Positions 7,229-15,764 of a DNA stretch of 37,433 bases are shown here, one piece after another (position 1 is the stretch's first letter; the number at the start of each line of letters is the position of its first letter). Origin of the DNA: Scatosoma sp045632265 (GTDB taxonomy: Bacteria; Bacillota; Clostridia; Christensenellales; Borkfalkiaceae); NCBI GenBank assembly GCA_045632265.1, contig JAZQWG010000018.1, positions 1 through 37,433 on the forward strand, written 5' to 3'. Made by a program: the position numbers and the translations under genes. The notes under the pieces are model-generated. The model was not told the origin of the DNA and did not search any database. It worked only from the letters and a program-made list of their open reading frames with translations.

Positions 7229-8578
7229 TTATGCAAGCACCTGCATTTCCGCCGTTGCATTGTAAATTTCCGCGCCGAATTTTGGCTTAATTGTAAGCGA
7301 AAACGTTCTTCCACGAAGGGCGAGCGGCATACGCGCGTACCCGTCCGCAAACGCAAGTGTTTGCGCCTTGCTCTTTTTGCCACTCGAAATCTCGACGTCA
7401 AACTCGCCTTTCCCCGAAAAACGAAGAGCGATTAACGTCTTTTCGCCCGCCACGGAAAAGTTAGTTTTTGCAAGCGTAAAGCACGCTTCTTCGCCGTAGG
7501 GCAAATCCACGACGCCGCTCAAAAGATGCACACCCAACAGATGACGACACATCGAACGCCCCCTTGCGTGCGCAAGCGAACGCATATAAAACGTTTCGTA
7601 GCCAAGCCCGCTTTCCAAATCCACGCCGTACGTTTTCCACGCTCCGTCCAAATCCTTAAACGTGACGTAATACGCCCCTTCAATCACTGCGCTGCCTTCG
7701 CCTTTTGCTTCTTGCGCTCGGATAGGCAAATTCTTACAAATCTTTTCCAACTTCGTCCCGTCGAAAGCGTACACGCCGTCTTCCGCCATAAAATACGCCT
7801 TTTCACCCAAAACGTTGCCAACGCACAAGGTTTTTCCAAGAATTTTCCCGCCGCTATATTCTACGTCCTTTCGCACGAACGAGCGCGCGCCGCCGCCCAC
7901 TTCAAGCATGGAAATTCCGTTTTCATACAGCACGCACAAACGATTTTTCAGCATCGTCATCGCTACGATTTTCCCAAAGTCGTGGCGCAAGGCAATCTTC
8001 CCACCGTCTTCTACGCTCTCTTCAAAATTCGTAGGCTCGAAAGGCGCGGAATACACCAAATAATAATCGTTCGTTGCGCTAAACACTCTGCCCATGCCAA
8101 AACAGCCCGCCGCTTGGCAAGCAATATCCGCGCACTTGACAAGATTGTCTTCGCTTAAATACCAAACGCCCGTTGCACCAACGAAAATCGTCTTGCACTT
8201 GCCGTCCTTTTCCATTGCAGGCACGATTGCGCCTTCGCCTCGCACCGTCGTCATCGGCATAAACGTATCCCACTTCCCCGTGAAGATACACGGCTCGTTC
8301 GCTTCGCTGATATACCCGATACGCTCACGCTTGTTCCCGTTTTCGTCCGTATCCCAAGTGAGAAACATCTCCGCGTTAATCGTTTCGGACACCAGCACCG
8401 CCGTGCCGTCAATTCTATGCAGCTGCGTGCCTACGCTTCTTTTTAACGCCCCGCCGTTTGCCACGCAGTTTTTAGACGAGCTTGCGATAAGCGAGCCCGC
8501 CTTGCCGCTATCCCCAACGGAAAACCCGTCGAAAAACACTTCCTTTCTACGCACCTTTTTTTGTAAAACGCTTTTCAT
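7229..8578 (-). CDS. Phage tail nozzle or DNA-stabilisation-like protein (beta-rich)
   Basis: This 449-residue protein is beta-rich with repeated short strands and hydrophobic-glycine patterns (for example AVLVSE, IFVGATGVWYLS, AYFMAEDGVYAFDG, AYYVTFKDLDGAWKTYGVD) as expected for a propeller. Its position right after a connector-like gene and after the capsid gene matches the nozzle proteins of short-tailed phages (T7 gp12, P22 gp10). Family assignment is by context and fold impression, not by a signature motif. The start is the ATG at 8578, which shares one base with the stop of the upstream gene (TGATG) and has GGCGGTGG upstream; an in-frame TTG at 8611 is less likely. Codon use matches the host genes, unlike the low-GC island next door. 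Confidence 0.6.
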   Translation of the reverse strand: MKSVLQKKVRRKEVFFDGFSVGDSGKAGSLIASSSKNCVANGGALKRSVGTQLHRIDGTAVLVSETINAEMFLTWDTDENGNKRERIGYISEANEPCIFTGKWDTFMPMTTVRGEGAIVPAMEKDGKCKTIFVGATGVWYLSEDNLVKCADIACQAAGCFGMGRVFSATNDYYLVYSAPFEPTNFEESVEDGGKIALRHDFGKIVAMTMLKNRLCVLYENGISMLEVGGGARSFVRKDVEYSGGKILGKTLCVGNVLGEKAYFMAEDGVYAFDGTKLEKICKNLPIRAQEAKGEGSAVIEGAYYVTFKDLDGAWKTYGVDLESGLGYETFYMRSLAHARGRSMCRHLLGVHLLSGVVDLPYGEEACFTLAKTNFSVAGEKTLIALRFSGKGEFDVEISSGKKSKAQTLAFADGYARMPLALRGRTFSLTIKPKFGAEIYNATAEMQVLA

Positions 8579-9138
8579 CACACCCACCGCCTTGATTGAA
8601 TAATTTTGCAAGGACTGTTTCGATACGCCGCCGCAACGGCGTCCTTGTATTTTTTATCCCAAACCGCCGCTTCTTCAAAAAGCCCAAGCGAAAGGGAATA
8701 TTCCGCCGCCATGCCGTAGGCAAACAAACGCTCGGATGCGTGCGTTCGATAATCGCTTTCCCCGTCAATCGTCTTCTTTTCGGGCGAGTAGGCATAACGG
8801 ATTTTAATTTTTCCGCCCTGCGTTTTCAAATACTCGGGGAACAATCGAAACGCCGTATCGTTGCCCCACGTATCTTCCACCTTCACCACACGCACAGCCG
8901 AGCGGGAAAGCTCGCTATAATACACGCAGCCCGTTTCCGTTTCCACCACTTCTTCGGCGTATAAAGGCAAATAATCAAGCGCAAGTTCGTTTTCCACCAA
9001 GTTAAAACAGCGAAGCAAGTTTTCCACGTCTTCCTTGCCCTTTTCGTCGCCCTTTTCCAAATACGCAAGTACGTTGTCGTACACGCCCACTTCATAAGCC
9101 GCCGCTTTCACCACTTCTTTCACCGTAATCTTATTCAC
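8578..9138 (-). CDS. Phage head-tail connector (adaptor)-like protein
   Basis: A 186-residue protein, mostly helical at the N-terminus (residues 5-55), then a short beta segment (VYYSELSRSAVRVVKVED), then helices rich in Ala and Tyr (ASERLFAYGMAAEYSLSLG). This layout and the position directly behind the major capsid gene fit adaptor proteins of the T7 gp11 / P22 gp4 kind, which sit under the portal. Start is GTG at 9138 with a strong GGAGGAGG. The stop overlaps the start of the next gene by one base, so the two are translationally coupled. Identification is from context and general character; confidence in the exact role is moderate. Confidence 0.6.
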   Translation of the reverse strand: MNKITVKEVVKAAAYEVGVYDNVLAYLEKGDEKGKEDVENLLRCFNLVENELALDYLPLYAEEVVETETGCVYYSELSRSAVRVVKVEDTWGNDTAFRLFPEYLKTQGGKIKIRYAYSPEKKTIDGESDYRTHASERLFAYGMAAEYSLSLGLFEEAAVWDKKYKDAVAAAYRNSPCKIIQSRRWV

Positions 9139-9163
9139 TCTTTCCTCCTCCTATAAATAATAA

Positions 9164-9197
9164 GCGCCCGTGCACGCTTTCACGTAAGCACGGGCGC
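9164..9197 (-). terminator. Hairpin terminator between capsid and connector genes
   Basis: Perfect 10-bp GC-rich stem (GCGCCCGTGC / GCACGGGCGC) with a 14-base loop, in the 104-bp gap behind the major capsid gene. On the minus strand it is followed by TTATTATTTAT, a weak T tract, and then at once by the ribosome binding site of the connector gene. Such partial terminators commonly raise capsid mRNA over downstream tail mRNA. Confidence 0.65.
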
Positions 9198-9242
9198 AAC
9201 AATCGCAAATCCCTTTCCGTCTTTACGATTTTTTCAAACGCC

Positions 9243-10415
9243 TTACGCTTCGGTGATACCCGAAAGCAAGCCTTGACCGTTAGGACGTTCGCACATGAGT
9301 TCGGCATACTTCACAAGCGTAGCCGTGTAAACGGGTTTGCCGGGGATTTGTTTCAAAACCTTGCCGTCTTCCCCTTCCAACCATTTCCAATCGCAAAGTT
9401 GGTGCAACTTGAAATCGTCCGTATTCAAAAGATACATATAGCCAGCAGGACAGAATCTATCCGCAATGACGGGAATACCGTTGAAGCTGAGTGCGTTAAA
9501 GCCCCCTTCAAGCGCCATGCTGGGAAGCACCGCGTTTCTTTCACGGAAGTGTTCCGCAAGCGCACGCTTAACACCCCAAGAACATACGATAAAGTTGATT
9601 TTACCGCCCGACTTTTGTTCGATTCTATCAATCGCCGTTTGGATAACAAGTTCGCTGATTTCACCCGTGCCCATCTTATGGTACGGCTTCAACATAGGGT
9701 TTTGCGTTCTATCTACGCCGTAAAGATTCGCCGCGTGGAAAATAGCGCTCAAACCGGTGATTTCGTAGCCTTTGCAACCGTGCATATACACTTGAGCAAT
9801 GCCGCTTACCACTTCGGACAAAGGTTTATCACCTTTCACTTTTATCGTCTTCGCTTCGTGATCTACGCTGACTACTTTATAGCCCGTAGCATACACCGTA
9901 GAAGAATCCATGGAAATAAGGTCGACAAGCATACCTTCTACAATACCTTTGTCGTCTGCAATATTCGCCACGTTTTCCGTAGCCGTGCAACCGGTCATCA
10001 TGCCAAGGAAGCCCGTGCCGTCGCCGTACAACATTCTGCCGAAGTTGTAATTTGCGCTCTTAACAAGGTCTTGCATTTCGTCGTTCAAAAGATTGACGAA
10101 AGCACCTTCGTCGTTTGCCGAAGCGCGGAGCGCTTTGTCGGAAATTTGAATCGTACCGTAAAGGTTTTTCAACGTGGATGTGAACACGATTCTATCTTCC
10201 GAGCTTGCCGCAGGCAAATCGCCCGTTTCACTACCCGCGGAAATACCGCCGTTGATACCAAGCTTTACAAGCTTTTTGACGTCTTTGCCCACTACGTTCG
10301 ACGTCGTTTGTTGAATTCTCGCCAAAAGGGGGTTCGATTTTTTATCGATAGCCTCCGTGATAGCATCTAAGTAAAAAGATTTTAATGCGTTATCCGCAGT
10401 TTCCATTGTCACCAT
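9243..10415 (-). CDS. Phage major capsid protein (HK97 fold type)
   Basis: This 390-residue protein forms the icosahedral shell. Features typical of HK97-type coat proteins include an N-terminal helix, the early region PLLARIQQTTSNVVGKDVKKLVK, the stretch TLKNLYGTIQISDKALRAS (about 82-100, E-loop and spine helix zone), and the C-terminal FNGIPVIADRFCPAGYMYLLN axial-domain strands (about 308-330). There is no protease gene, consistent with a shell assembled on a separate scaffold protein, encoded immediately upstream. AAGGAGAA precedes the ATG at 10415, with a somewhat long spacing; an ATG three codons later is possible. A hairpin follows the gene. Confidence 0.85.
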   Translation of the reverse strand: MVTMETADNALKSFYLDAITEAIDKKSNPLLARIQQTTSNVVGKDVKKLVKLGINGGISAGSETGDLPAASSEDRIVFTSTLKNLYGTIQISDKALRASANDEGAFVNLLNDEMQDLVKSANYNFGRMLYGDGTGFLGMMTGCTATENVANIADDKGIVEGMLVDLISMDSSTVYATGYKVVSVDHEAKTIKVKGDKPLSEVVSGIAQVYMHGCKGYEITGLSAIFHAANLYGVDRTQNPMLKPYHKMGTGEISELVIQTAIDRIEQKSGGKINFIVCSWGVKRALAEHFRERNAVLPSMALEGGFNALSFNGIPVIADRFCPAGYMYLLNTDDFKLHQLCDWKWLEGEDGKVLKQIPGKPVYTATLVKYAELMCERPNGQGLLSGITEA

Positions 10416-10458
10416 AATTTTTATTTTCTCCTTTTTTTATAATTCGTTTTTTAGAGCG

Positions 10459-11232
10459 TCACGCTTCCACGCCCTCACGCTTAAACCAACGCAAAGCCAT
10501 CTCTCCCGCCTCACGCAAAGTTTTTGCCTTCATCGGTGGCGTCGAAAGCAACCCGTTGCCGCCCTTTGCAAGCGGCGCGCCCGTCTTACCAACCGATTGT
10601 AAATACTCGCCGATAATCTTCAAGCGCACCTGCTCGTCTTCGCTTGCCAAACGGTAAAGTTCTTCGGAAGAGTTTTGCACGCCTCGGCTTGTCGCAACGA
10701 ACGTTTCTTCTTGAATAGGCGACGCCTTTTCCCCTTCTTCTTCCCTTTTGCCTTCGACCTCACGCACGATATTCTCGTCCGCCGACGGACCGATTGAGCT
10801 TTCCGCTTGCGTTTTATCAAGCGTTTCCCCTTCCCCCGTCGCTTGGTTTGCGGGTTTCTCGTCTACTTGCGCTTCCTCGTCACGGCCGCGTACGTTCGCC
10901 CGTTCGAGTTCGGCGATAAAGCCGTCGAATTTTTCTTCTTCCGCTTTCGCCTTTTCGGCATTGCCACGCAGTTTTTCCACCACGCCTGCCGATGCGTTTT
11001 CCCTTTTGAAATTTTCCGCTTCTCTTTCTAATTGTTTCAGCCTTTGACTGCGACGGGTAAATTCCGCTTGTAAACAGTCGTAAGCCTTCATAAGGGCGTC
11101 TACGTCCTTAAACTTCCCCGAAACCGTCGAGGCACTTTTCGGGCAGCTACCTTGTCCCTCCGCTCCCGCACTCGCCGTTGCGATCGCCTCCGTTTGCGTG
11201 TTTTCTACGTATTCGTTATCCTTTTTTTCCAT
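10459..11232 (-). CDS. Phage head scaffold protein
   Basis: A 257-residue, highly charged protein with no hydrophobic core. Residues about 45-115 form a strong coiled coil (FTRRSQRLKQLEREAENFKREN and following), the middle is acidic and low complexity, and the C-terminus ends in a basic-aromatic helix (REAGEMALRWFKREG), the usual capsid-binding end of scaffold proteins. Its place between portal and major capsid genes supports the call. The start at 11232 is chosen over a TTG nine codons upstream because AAGGAGAG is well spaced to the ATG. Scaffold proteins guide shell assembly and leave before DNA is packaged. Confidence 0.75.
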   Translation of the reverse strand: MEKKDNEYVENTQTEAIATASAGAEGQGSCPKSASTVSGKFKDVDALMKAYDCLQAEFTRRSQRLKQLEREAENFKRENASAGVVEKLRGNAEKAKAEEEKFDGFIAELERANVRGRDEEAQVDEKPANQATGEGETLDKTQAESSIGPSADENIVREVEGKREEEGEKASPIQEETFVATSRGVQNSSEELYRLASEDEQVRLKIIGEYLQSVGKTGAPLAKGGNGLLSTPPMKAKTLREAGEMALRWFKREGVEA

Positions 11233-11284
11233 ATTCTCTCTCCTTTTTAATGTATTCAACGCATACTTACCCTAATCTTTTTCG

Positions 11285-13168
11285 TTAATCTTGCGTTTTC
11301 AACGCCTTTTTGTGCTGGGCAATATGTTCTACGTATCGCTTTTTCAAAACGTCTTTATCCTTCCATTTCTTGAACTCGGACGAGAGCAAGAAACGAGTAT
11401 GTTCGGTGATATGAAGCGAGTGCTCGTCGTATTCGTCAATCGCAACTTCCCCCTTTTTCATCGACAAATTTTCTTCGCCCGCCTTGGCAATATGCAATGC
11501 GGAAATGTCCCTTGCATTTTCAAGCGAGCCAAACCCAAACGCTTCCAAAACACGGTTTTTATTTTCCGTGGACATCTTCCCTTCTTCGTCCGTGAGAAGC
11601 CCCGCTTCGTACAAGCGCAAAATGGTCGTTTTCTTTTCTTCGGGGCTTACGCCGTCTTGACAATCGAACTGCAAATCGTTCACGTCCAAATCGGCGGCGT
11701 TGAAATAATACACCTGCGTTTTCTTGTTTTCCCCCGCAAGCGTCATCAATCTTGCCGAGCCCGCAAACTGACGATATAAGCGCAAAATTTGCTTGCCCAC
11801 ACCCTTTACGGCACGTTCAATGCTGCCTATCGTTGCCGACAATCGATTTTCGTCTTGCGACAACAAAAGTTGCAACCCCGAAGCACTCGTCACACGCATC
11901 GGCGTAGAGCTTTGCGACAAATCGCTAATTCCGCTAATGAGCGAAAATTCCTTTTCCAGCCACTCTTCTTCCGCCGCAAATTCCGCAGGCACGCTGCCGC
12001 AATCAAGCATTTCGGGCGCTTTCCCGCCTTGTCGATAAACGAGTATCTTCCCGGGCAATAACCCTTCTTCCGACAACTCGTCCGTGTCAATCGAGCCGTC
12101 TTCTACGGTAAGCACGCCCATCGCAGCTCTATTCAAAAACTCGTGCTTGCGATTGCGCACGGCGTTGTAGGCACGCTGTACGGGAATCAATCTATCAATG
12201 ATACTGCACCCGAAAAACGCGGCGGGCAAGCGCATACAATCTTGCTTGATAAAGGGAAACACCCTTTCCCCTCTATCCCCGTTTTCGTAGGGCAAATCCC
12301 CTTCGTACAAAAGTTTATCCCCCGCCACGATTTCCACTCTGCCTTGTGGATAAGCCCCGCAAGGGCGGGTGTAGCGTTCAATCAAAATCACCCCGTTGCG
12401 CACCTTCGTCGAACTTGCCCCAAGCATTGCAAGCGGCAGTTTGCTTGCGGACGGCTCGCTATACGCGTACGTTTGTCCTTCAAGCGGACTTTCTTCCACC
12501 GCCACGCCAAAACGCTCGAAAACGTAATCGGCGGACACGACTTGCGCGTGGATTAAGCTGAATACGTCTTCAATCCCTTCCACGTCCAACCTATCGGGAT
12601 AAATTTCAAACGGGGACACGGCTGTGACGGCAACTTCCCCTTCGTAAACGGGATTGCCCGCTTCGTCGATTGCCACTTGTCGACCACCACGCTCGTCCCA
12701 AGCCACCTTGTAAAAGGCACAACCGCACGTTTCCGACCAAACGGTGCATTTAGAAATCGTTTCGGCAAAACCTATCCTTTCTTCCGCATATTGCAACACG
12801 CCCGTCGCAAGTTTCGCCGCTTTGATATCCCCTTCTTCGTCCGAAAAAGCTCGCACGCTGATCGTGGGGCGCATCTTTTCAAGTTTTGCAAGTCTTGCAT
12901 CCACCATCGGCGCCACGTGGTTGAACACCCGTCTTGACTGCCAGTAAAATTGCTTGTCTTCTTCCACCACGCCGCCAAGCGGGGACACGTCGCAATACTG
13001 ATTGCCGCCAAGGAAATTCATGTTGAGTAGCCAACCGCTTTCAAGCGACCTTCTCGCCGCCCTACGCTCTTCAAAATCCGCTTGAATTTCCCTTGCCTTT
13101 TGTTTTGCAAGCCTTTCTCTTTGCTCCGCTCTTTCCCTTTCCAAATTCTTTTGCTCGTCCTTTGTCAT
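11285..13168 (-). CDS. Phage portal protein (P22-like)
   Basis: The portal is the dodecameric ring at one capsid vertex through which DNA enters. This 627-residue protein begins with a charged coiled coil (residues 1-40), then the sequence NMNFLGGNQYCDV and VFNHVAPMVDARLAKLEKMRPTISV found near the start of P22-type portals, a wing domain, and ALTERNATING helices near RAYNAVRNRKHEFLNRAAMG (~340-360) and RVTSASGLQLLLSQDENRLS (~430-450), the stem and crown zones. Length fits the P22-like rather than the shorter HK97 group. Its start overlaps the stop of the preceding small gene by four bases (ATGA). No frame break is seen, so the gene appears functional. Confidence 0.85.
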   Translation of the reverse strand: MTKDEQKNLERERAEQRERLAKQKAREIQADFEERRAARRSLESGWLLNMNFLGGNQYCDVSPLGGVVEEDKQFYWQSRRVFNHVAPMVDARLAKLEKMRPTISVRAFSDEEGDIKAAKLATGVLQYAEERIGFAETISKCTVWSETCGCAFYKVAWDERGGRQVAIDEAGNPVYEGEVAVTAVSPFEIYPDRLDVEGIEDVFSLIHAQVVSADYVFERFGVAVEESPLEGQTYAYSEPSASKLPLAMLGASSTKVRNGVILIERYTRPCGAYPQGRVEIVAGDKLLYEGDLPYENGDRGERVFPFIKQDCMRLPAAFFGCSIIDRLIPVQRAYNAVRNRKHEFLNRAAMGVLTVEDGSIDTDELSEEGLLPGKILVYRQGGKAPEMLDCGSVPAEFAAEEEWLEKEFSLISGISDLSQSSTPMRVTSASGLQLLLSQDENRLSATIGSIERAVKGVGKQILRLYRQFAGSARLMTLAGENKKTQVYYFNAADLDVNDLQFDCQDGVSPEEKKTTILRLYEAGLLTDEEGKMSTENKNRVLEAFGFGSLENARDISALHIAKAGEENLSMKKGEVAIDEYDEHSLHITEHTRFLLSSEFKKWKDKDVLKKRYVEHIAQHKKALKTQD

Positions 13169-13545
13169 ACCTTCTCTTCTCCTTTTTTATTCGCTTTCAA
13201 TCGCCCCTTGGGCGTTTTTGCCCCGCCTTTTTCCTTTTCAACGCATACTTGCCCCTTGCTTTCTATTAAACCAAGTGCTTTTTTCTCTTCTTCGTTTAGC
13301 TCCGCAAGCAGCCTTGCTTTTTCCTTTTGCAACTCTTCATCGCTCATTTCTTCCAACCTTTCCCCTTGCCCACTTAATAAAAGTTGCACCGCTTTCAAAT
13401 CGGGCGGAATTTCCTTTTTCGTGCGCCTACGCTTCGTGAGTTTCAATTCCCCGTCCACTTCCGCATACTCTTCCGTCACTTCCGCCACTTGAAAGCCAAG
13501 CGCCACCTTCAAAAGCGCTCTTTCAATCTTCTCTTTTTCTTCCAT
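13165..13545 (-). CDS. Terminase small subunit-like protein (C-terminal type)
   Basis: A 126-residue charged protein. The stretch ALGFQVAEVTEEYAEVDGELKLTKR followed by KKEIPPDLKAVQLLL (residues ~13-58) closely resembles the C-terminal part of many small terminase subunits, where a V-x-E-x-T/K-K-E-x-PPD-x-x-A block precedes the last helix. The usual N-terminal DNA-binding helix-turn-helix is missing. The remaining half is Lys/Glu-rich and probably coiled coil. Small terminase genes normally precede terL; here it lies between terL and portal, so a packaging accessory role is also possible. AAAGGAGAG precedes the ATG, ten bases after terL. Confidence 0.5.
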   Translation of the reverse strand: MEEKEKIERALLKVALGFQVAEVTEEYAEVDGELKLTKRRRTKKEIPPDLKAVQLLLSGQGERLEEMSDEELQKEKARLLAELNEEEKKALGLIESKGQVCVEKEKGGAKTPKGRLKANKKGEEKV

Positions 13546-13555
13546 GTTCTCTCCT

Positions 13556-14998
13556 TTATCCCTTCCATCGCTGTCCTTTTATCCGCCTTATCATCGTTTC
13601 CTTGTCCTTTTGGATTGCGCTCTTTTCCTTCTTCAAAGCGTTCTTTTTCGGCCTGCTCATCAAATAATATCGCATTTCGTCCAAGCTATGATCGTTCACC
13701 TTTCTCGGCGTATCCCCACTTCCCCAGTAATACCCTTTTATCTCGCTGATAAGGTGTACACAGTTTTTGAAAATGTAGAGATTAGGCAACCCGTTTTTGT
13801 GGTTGAGATAACTTTTCACCATCGCTATCCCCGAAAATAAATCCTTTTCCACGTCGGGATTAACGAGTATTCCACGCTCGTAAAACAGCTCCGCAACGCT
13901 TTGCACCCCCGACAACGTGCGTTGTTTCGCCGCGCTGTCGATAAGCGTACACACCCGCCCTTGCTTGTCCTTCTTCCAACGCAGTTTTTCGCAAATGCGC
14001 TTAATTTCGTTTGCGTGATAATCAATGTCCTTGCCCGCTTCGTAATGTTCGTAAATCACGTACACGTTGTCGTCGAAATCGACGGCGTACCAGTGCGCCG
14101 AAAGCGGATTGTTAAGCCCGGGGTCGATAGAAATGTTGTCCTGCCACTCGGGCGGAATTTCAAACGGCTCGATAACGTGTATATTTTCTTCAAACTCGGG
14201 ATATACAAGCCCTTCGCTTGCGCCAAATCGCCCAAATTTTCTCGATTGCAAAGCCCGCTCGTCCATGCACCCTTCAAGCGTTGCCACTTCTTCTTCGTCC
14301 AAATAAGGATTGTCGCTCCAGTCGATAAATTCGTACCAAACTTCGGGGTTGTTCGAGCGATTTAGATAAATTTCGTTGTACACGAACGTCAACCCCTTCA
14401 AAGGCGTCATCGTGCCGAAAATATCCCCCTTTTTATCAAGGACACGCATACGACATTCCACGTAAATTTCCTCGGGCGGTTCTTCGTCGAACCACACGAA
14501 ATCGAGCGACGTGCCTTGGAATTTTTCCCGTCCTTGGTCACAGCTTTTGAAACCGATTATAGACGATCCGCCAAGCACGTTTTTAATGCGGATAAAGTCA
14601 ATCACACCACTTTCGGGGGTGTCCTTTCTGCCGCTTAACATGACGATTTCTTCAATCCAGTCCTTACGAAGATAGGACAAAATTTTCTTTTGCGCCACGT
14701 CCCGTTGCACTTGTTGGGAAAGGGAAACCACCCAGCCTTGCACGTTTTTCCTATTCTCTCTATATGGGTGAATCCCCCTTGCCATATACACCGTTTCCAC
14801 CGCCCCGCACTCCGTCTTACCCGAGCGATTTCCCCCAAACACCCAACGATTGCGCTTTTTGCATTTGTGGAAAAGCAGCTGCTTTTGATGCACCTTTTTC
14901 CCCGTATTGTATAGGGCGAGCTTGTCTTCCGTGCGCCGTCGTTTTTGTTCCCTTTCAATGGCACGAATACGCCGTAATTTTTCTACAATATCTTCCAT
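13556..14998 (-). CDS. terL: Phage terminase large subunit
   Basis: TerL is the ATP-driven DNA-packaging motor and headful nuclease. The 480-residue protein has Walker A GGNRSGKT (55-62), Walker B FVWFDEEPPE (167-176) with the catalytic Glu, motif III GTMTPLKG (195-202), and RNase H-type nuclease acidic residues in SIDPG (D292), LIDSAAKQR (D354) and NDHSLDEMRYY near the C-terminus. All key residues are present. I place the start at 14998 (MEDIVEKL) after a GGGGGA site; the open frame runs 61 codons further, but that extension overlaps the divergent gene. It begins the structural cassette, which reads terL, small protein, portal, scaffold, capsid, connector, nozzle. Confidence 0.92.
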   Translation of the reverse strand: MEDIVEKLRRIRAIEREQKRRRTEDKLALYNTGKKVHQKQLLFHKCKKRNRWVFGGNRSGKTECGAVETVYMARGIHPYRENRKNVQGWVVSLSQQVQRDVAQKKILSYLRKDWIEEIVMLSGRKDTPESGVIDFIRIKNVLGGSSIIGFKSCDQGREKFQGTSLDFVWFDEEPPEEIYVECRMRVLDKKGDIFGTMTPLKGLTFVYNEIYLNRSNNPEVWYEFIDWSDNPYLDEEEVATLEGCMDERALQSRKFGRFGASEGLVYPEFEENIHVIEPFEIPPEWQDNISIDPGLNNPLSAHWYAVDFDDNVYVIYEHYEAGKDIDYHANEIKRICEKLRWKKDKQGRVCTLIDSAAKQRTLSGVQSVAELFYERGILVNPDVEKDLFSGIAMVKSYLNHKNGLPNLYIFKNCVHLISEIKGYYWGSGDTPRKVNDHSLDEMRYYLMSRPKKNALKKEKSAIQKDKETMIRRIKGQRWKG

Positions 14999-15040
14999 AA
15001 ATCCCCCACTTTTGCCTAAAAACGCACCCCTAGGCGCGAG

Positions 15041-15054
15041 TATAATGTTATTTA
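15041..15054 (+). promoter_or_regulatory. -10 box directly ahead of the 15054 start codon (candidate leaderless mRNA)
   Basis: TATAAT at 15041-15046 lies seven bases before the ATG at 15054, so transcription would begin at about the A of the start codon. No ribosome binding site exists in the gap. A clear -35 at 17-bp spacing is not seen (AAAAAC), so the promoter is less certain than the two similar ones at 16578 and 29840. Confidence 0.4.
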
Positions 15055-15764
15055 TGAAAAAACGCATCTTTTCGCTTATCGCGCTAATTTCATATATCCT
15101 TTGTCTGTGCTTTCCCCCGCCCATCCAGCGGACGGCGTTTGCAAGCGACGAAACGTACGCTTGTATTACCACGTCCACCACCTATTTCTACGTCACCAAA
15201 CAGGAAAACAGCGGGCTTTTTTTGCTTCCTAAAACCTACTTCGTTAAAGTGCTTTCCAAGGAAACGGATTTTTGCCGTATCGAATATCTTTACGATAGCG
15301 ATTACACCAAAAAATTGACGGGCTACGCTAAAACGAGCGAGCTTACTTTCGTCGATTTCACCCCGCAAACGCCCTACCTTTATCATGTGTTCGATTTGCG
15401 CTATACGGTGGACGGAAGCTATATCGAGGGGGACGCATTTTTAGACCAAATCACTATTTCTTGCGCCTATTACGGCGATTATCACGTCGGCTCGAAACCC
15501 TATTGCTACGTGTTGCGCGGCTCGTCGTTTGGGTACGTGCCCAAGCCCGAAGGGCTTGTCTATCCGCAAAATTACGAATATGAAGAATATTTATCCAAAG
15601 TGGAAAGGGGTGAAATCACGCCACCTACAAACGATGAAGAAGGCATGAGCGCGGCACAAATCGCTATCCTTATCACCCTTTGCCTTCTTATCCCTTTGCT
15701 TGCCGCGCTCGTCATCAAAACTTCCAAAAAAAGTACTTACGATTTCGATGATAAGGATGATTGA
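15054..15764 (+). CDS. Type I membrane protein with SH3-like surface domain, unknown function
   Basis: The 236-residue protein has an N-terminal signal peptide (KKRIFSLIALISYILCLCF, cleavage probably after AFAS near residue 31), an extracellular beta-rich domain with bacterial SH3-like spacing (TYFVKVLSKETDFCRIEY ... GYAKTSELTF), and a C-terminal membrane helix (about 203-222) followed by KTSKKS and an acidic tail. Such domains often contact peptidoglycan. It lies alone on the plus strand between terL and the regulator-like gene, and its end overlaps the end of that gene by 28 bases in antisense. There is no ribosome binding site at either ATG (15045, 15054). It may be a lysogenic-conversion (moron) gene or a host gene; the general layout repeats in the 16615 protein. 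Confidence 0.7.
   Translation: MKKRIFSLIALISYILCLCFPPPIQRTAFASDETYACITTSTTYFYVTKQENSGLFLLPKTYFVKVLSKETDFCRIEYLYDSDYTKKLTGYAKTSELTFVDFTPQTPYLYHVFDLRYTVDGSYIEGDAFLDQITISCAYYGDYHVGSKPYCYVLRGSSFGYVPKPEGLVYPQNYEYEEYLSKVERGEITPPTNDEEGMSAAQIAILITLCLLIPLLAALVIKTSKKSTYDFDDKDD

Noticed and set aside
9273..10370. 365-residue plus-strand open frame
   Set aside because: It is a shadow of the major capsid gene, without ribosome binding site or recognisable domain.
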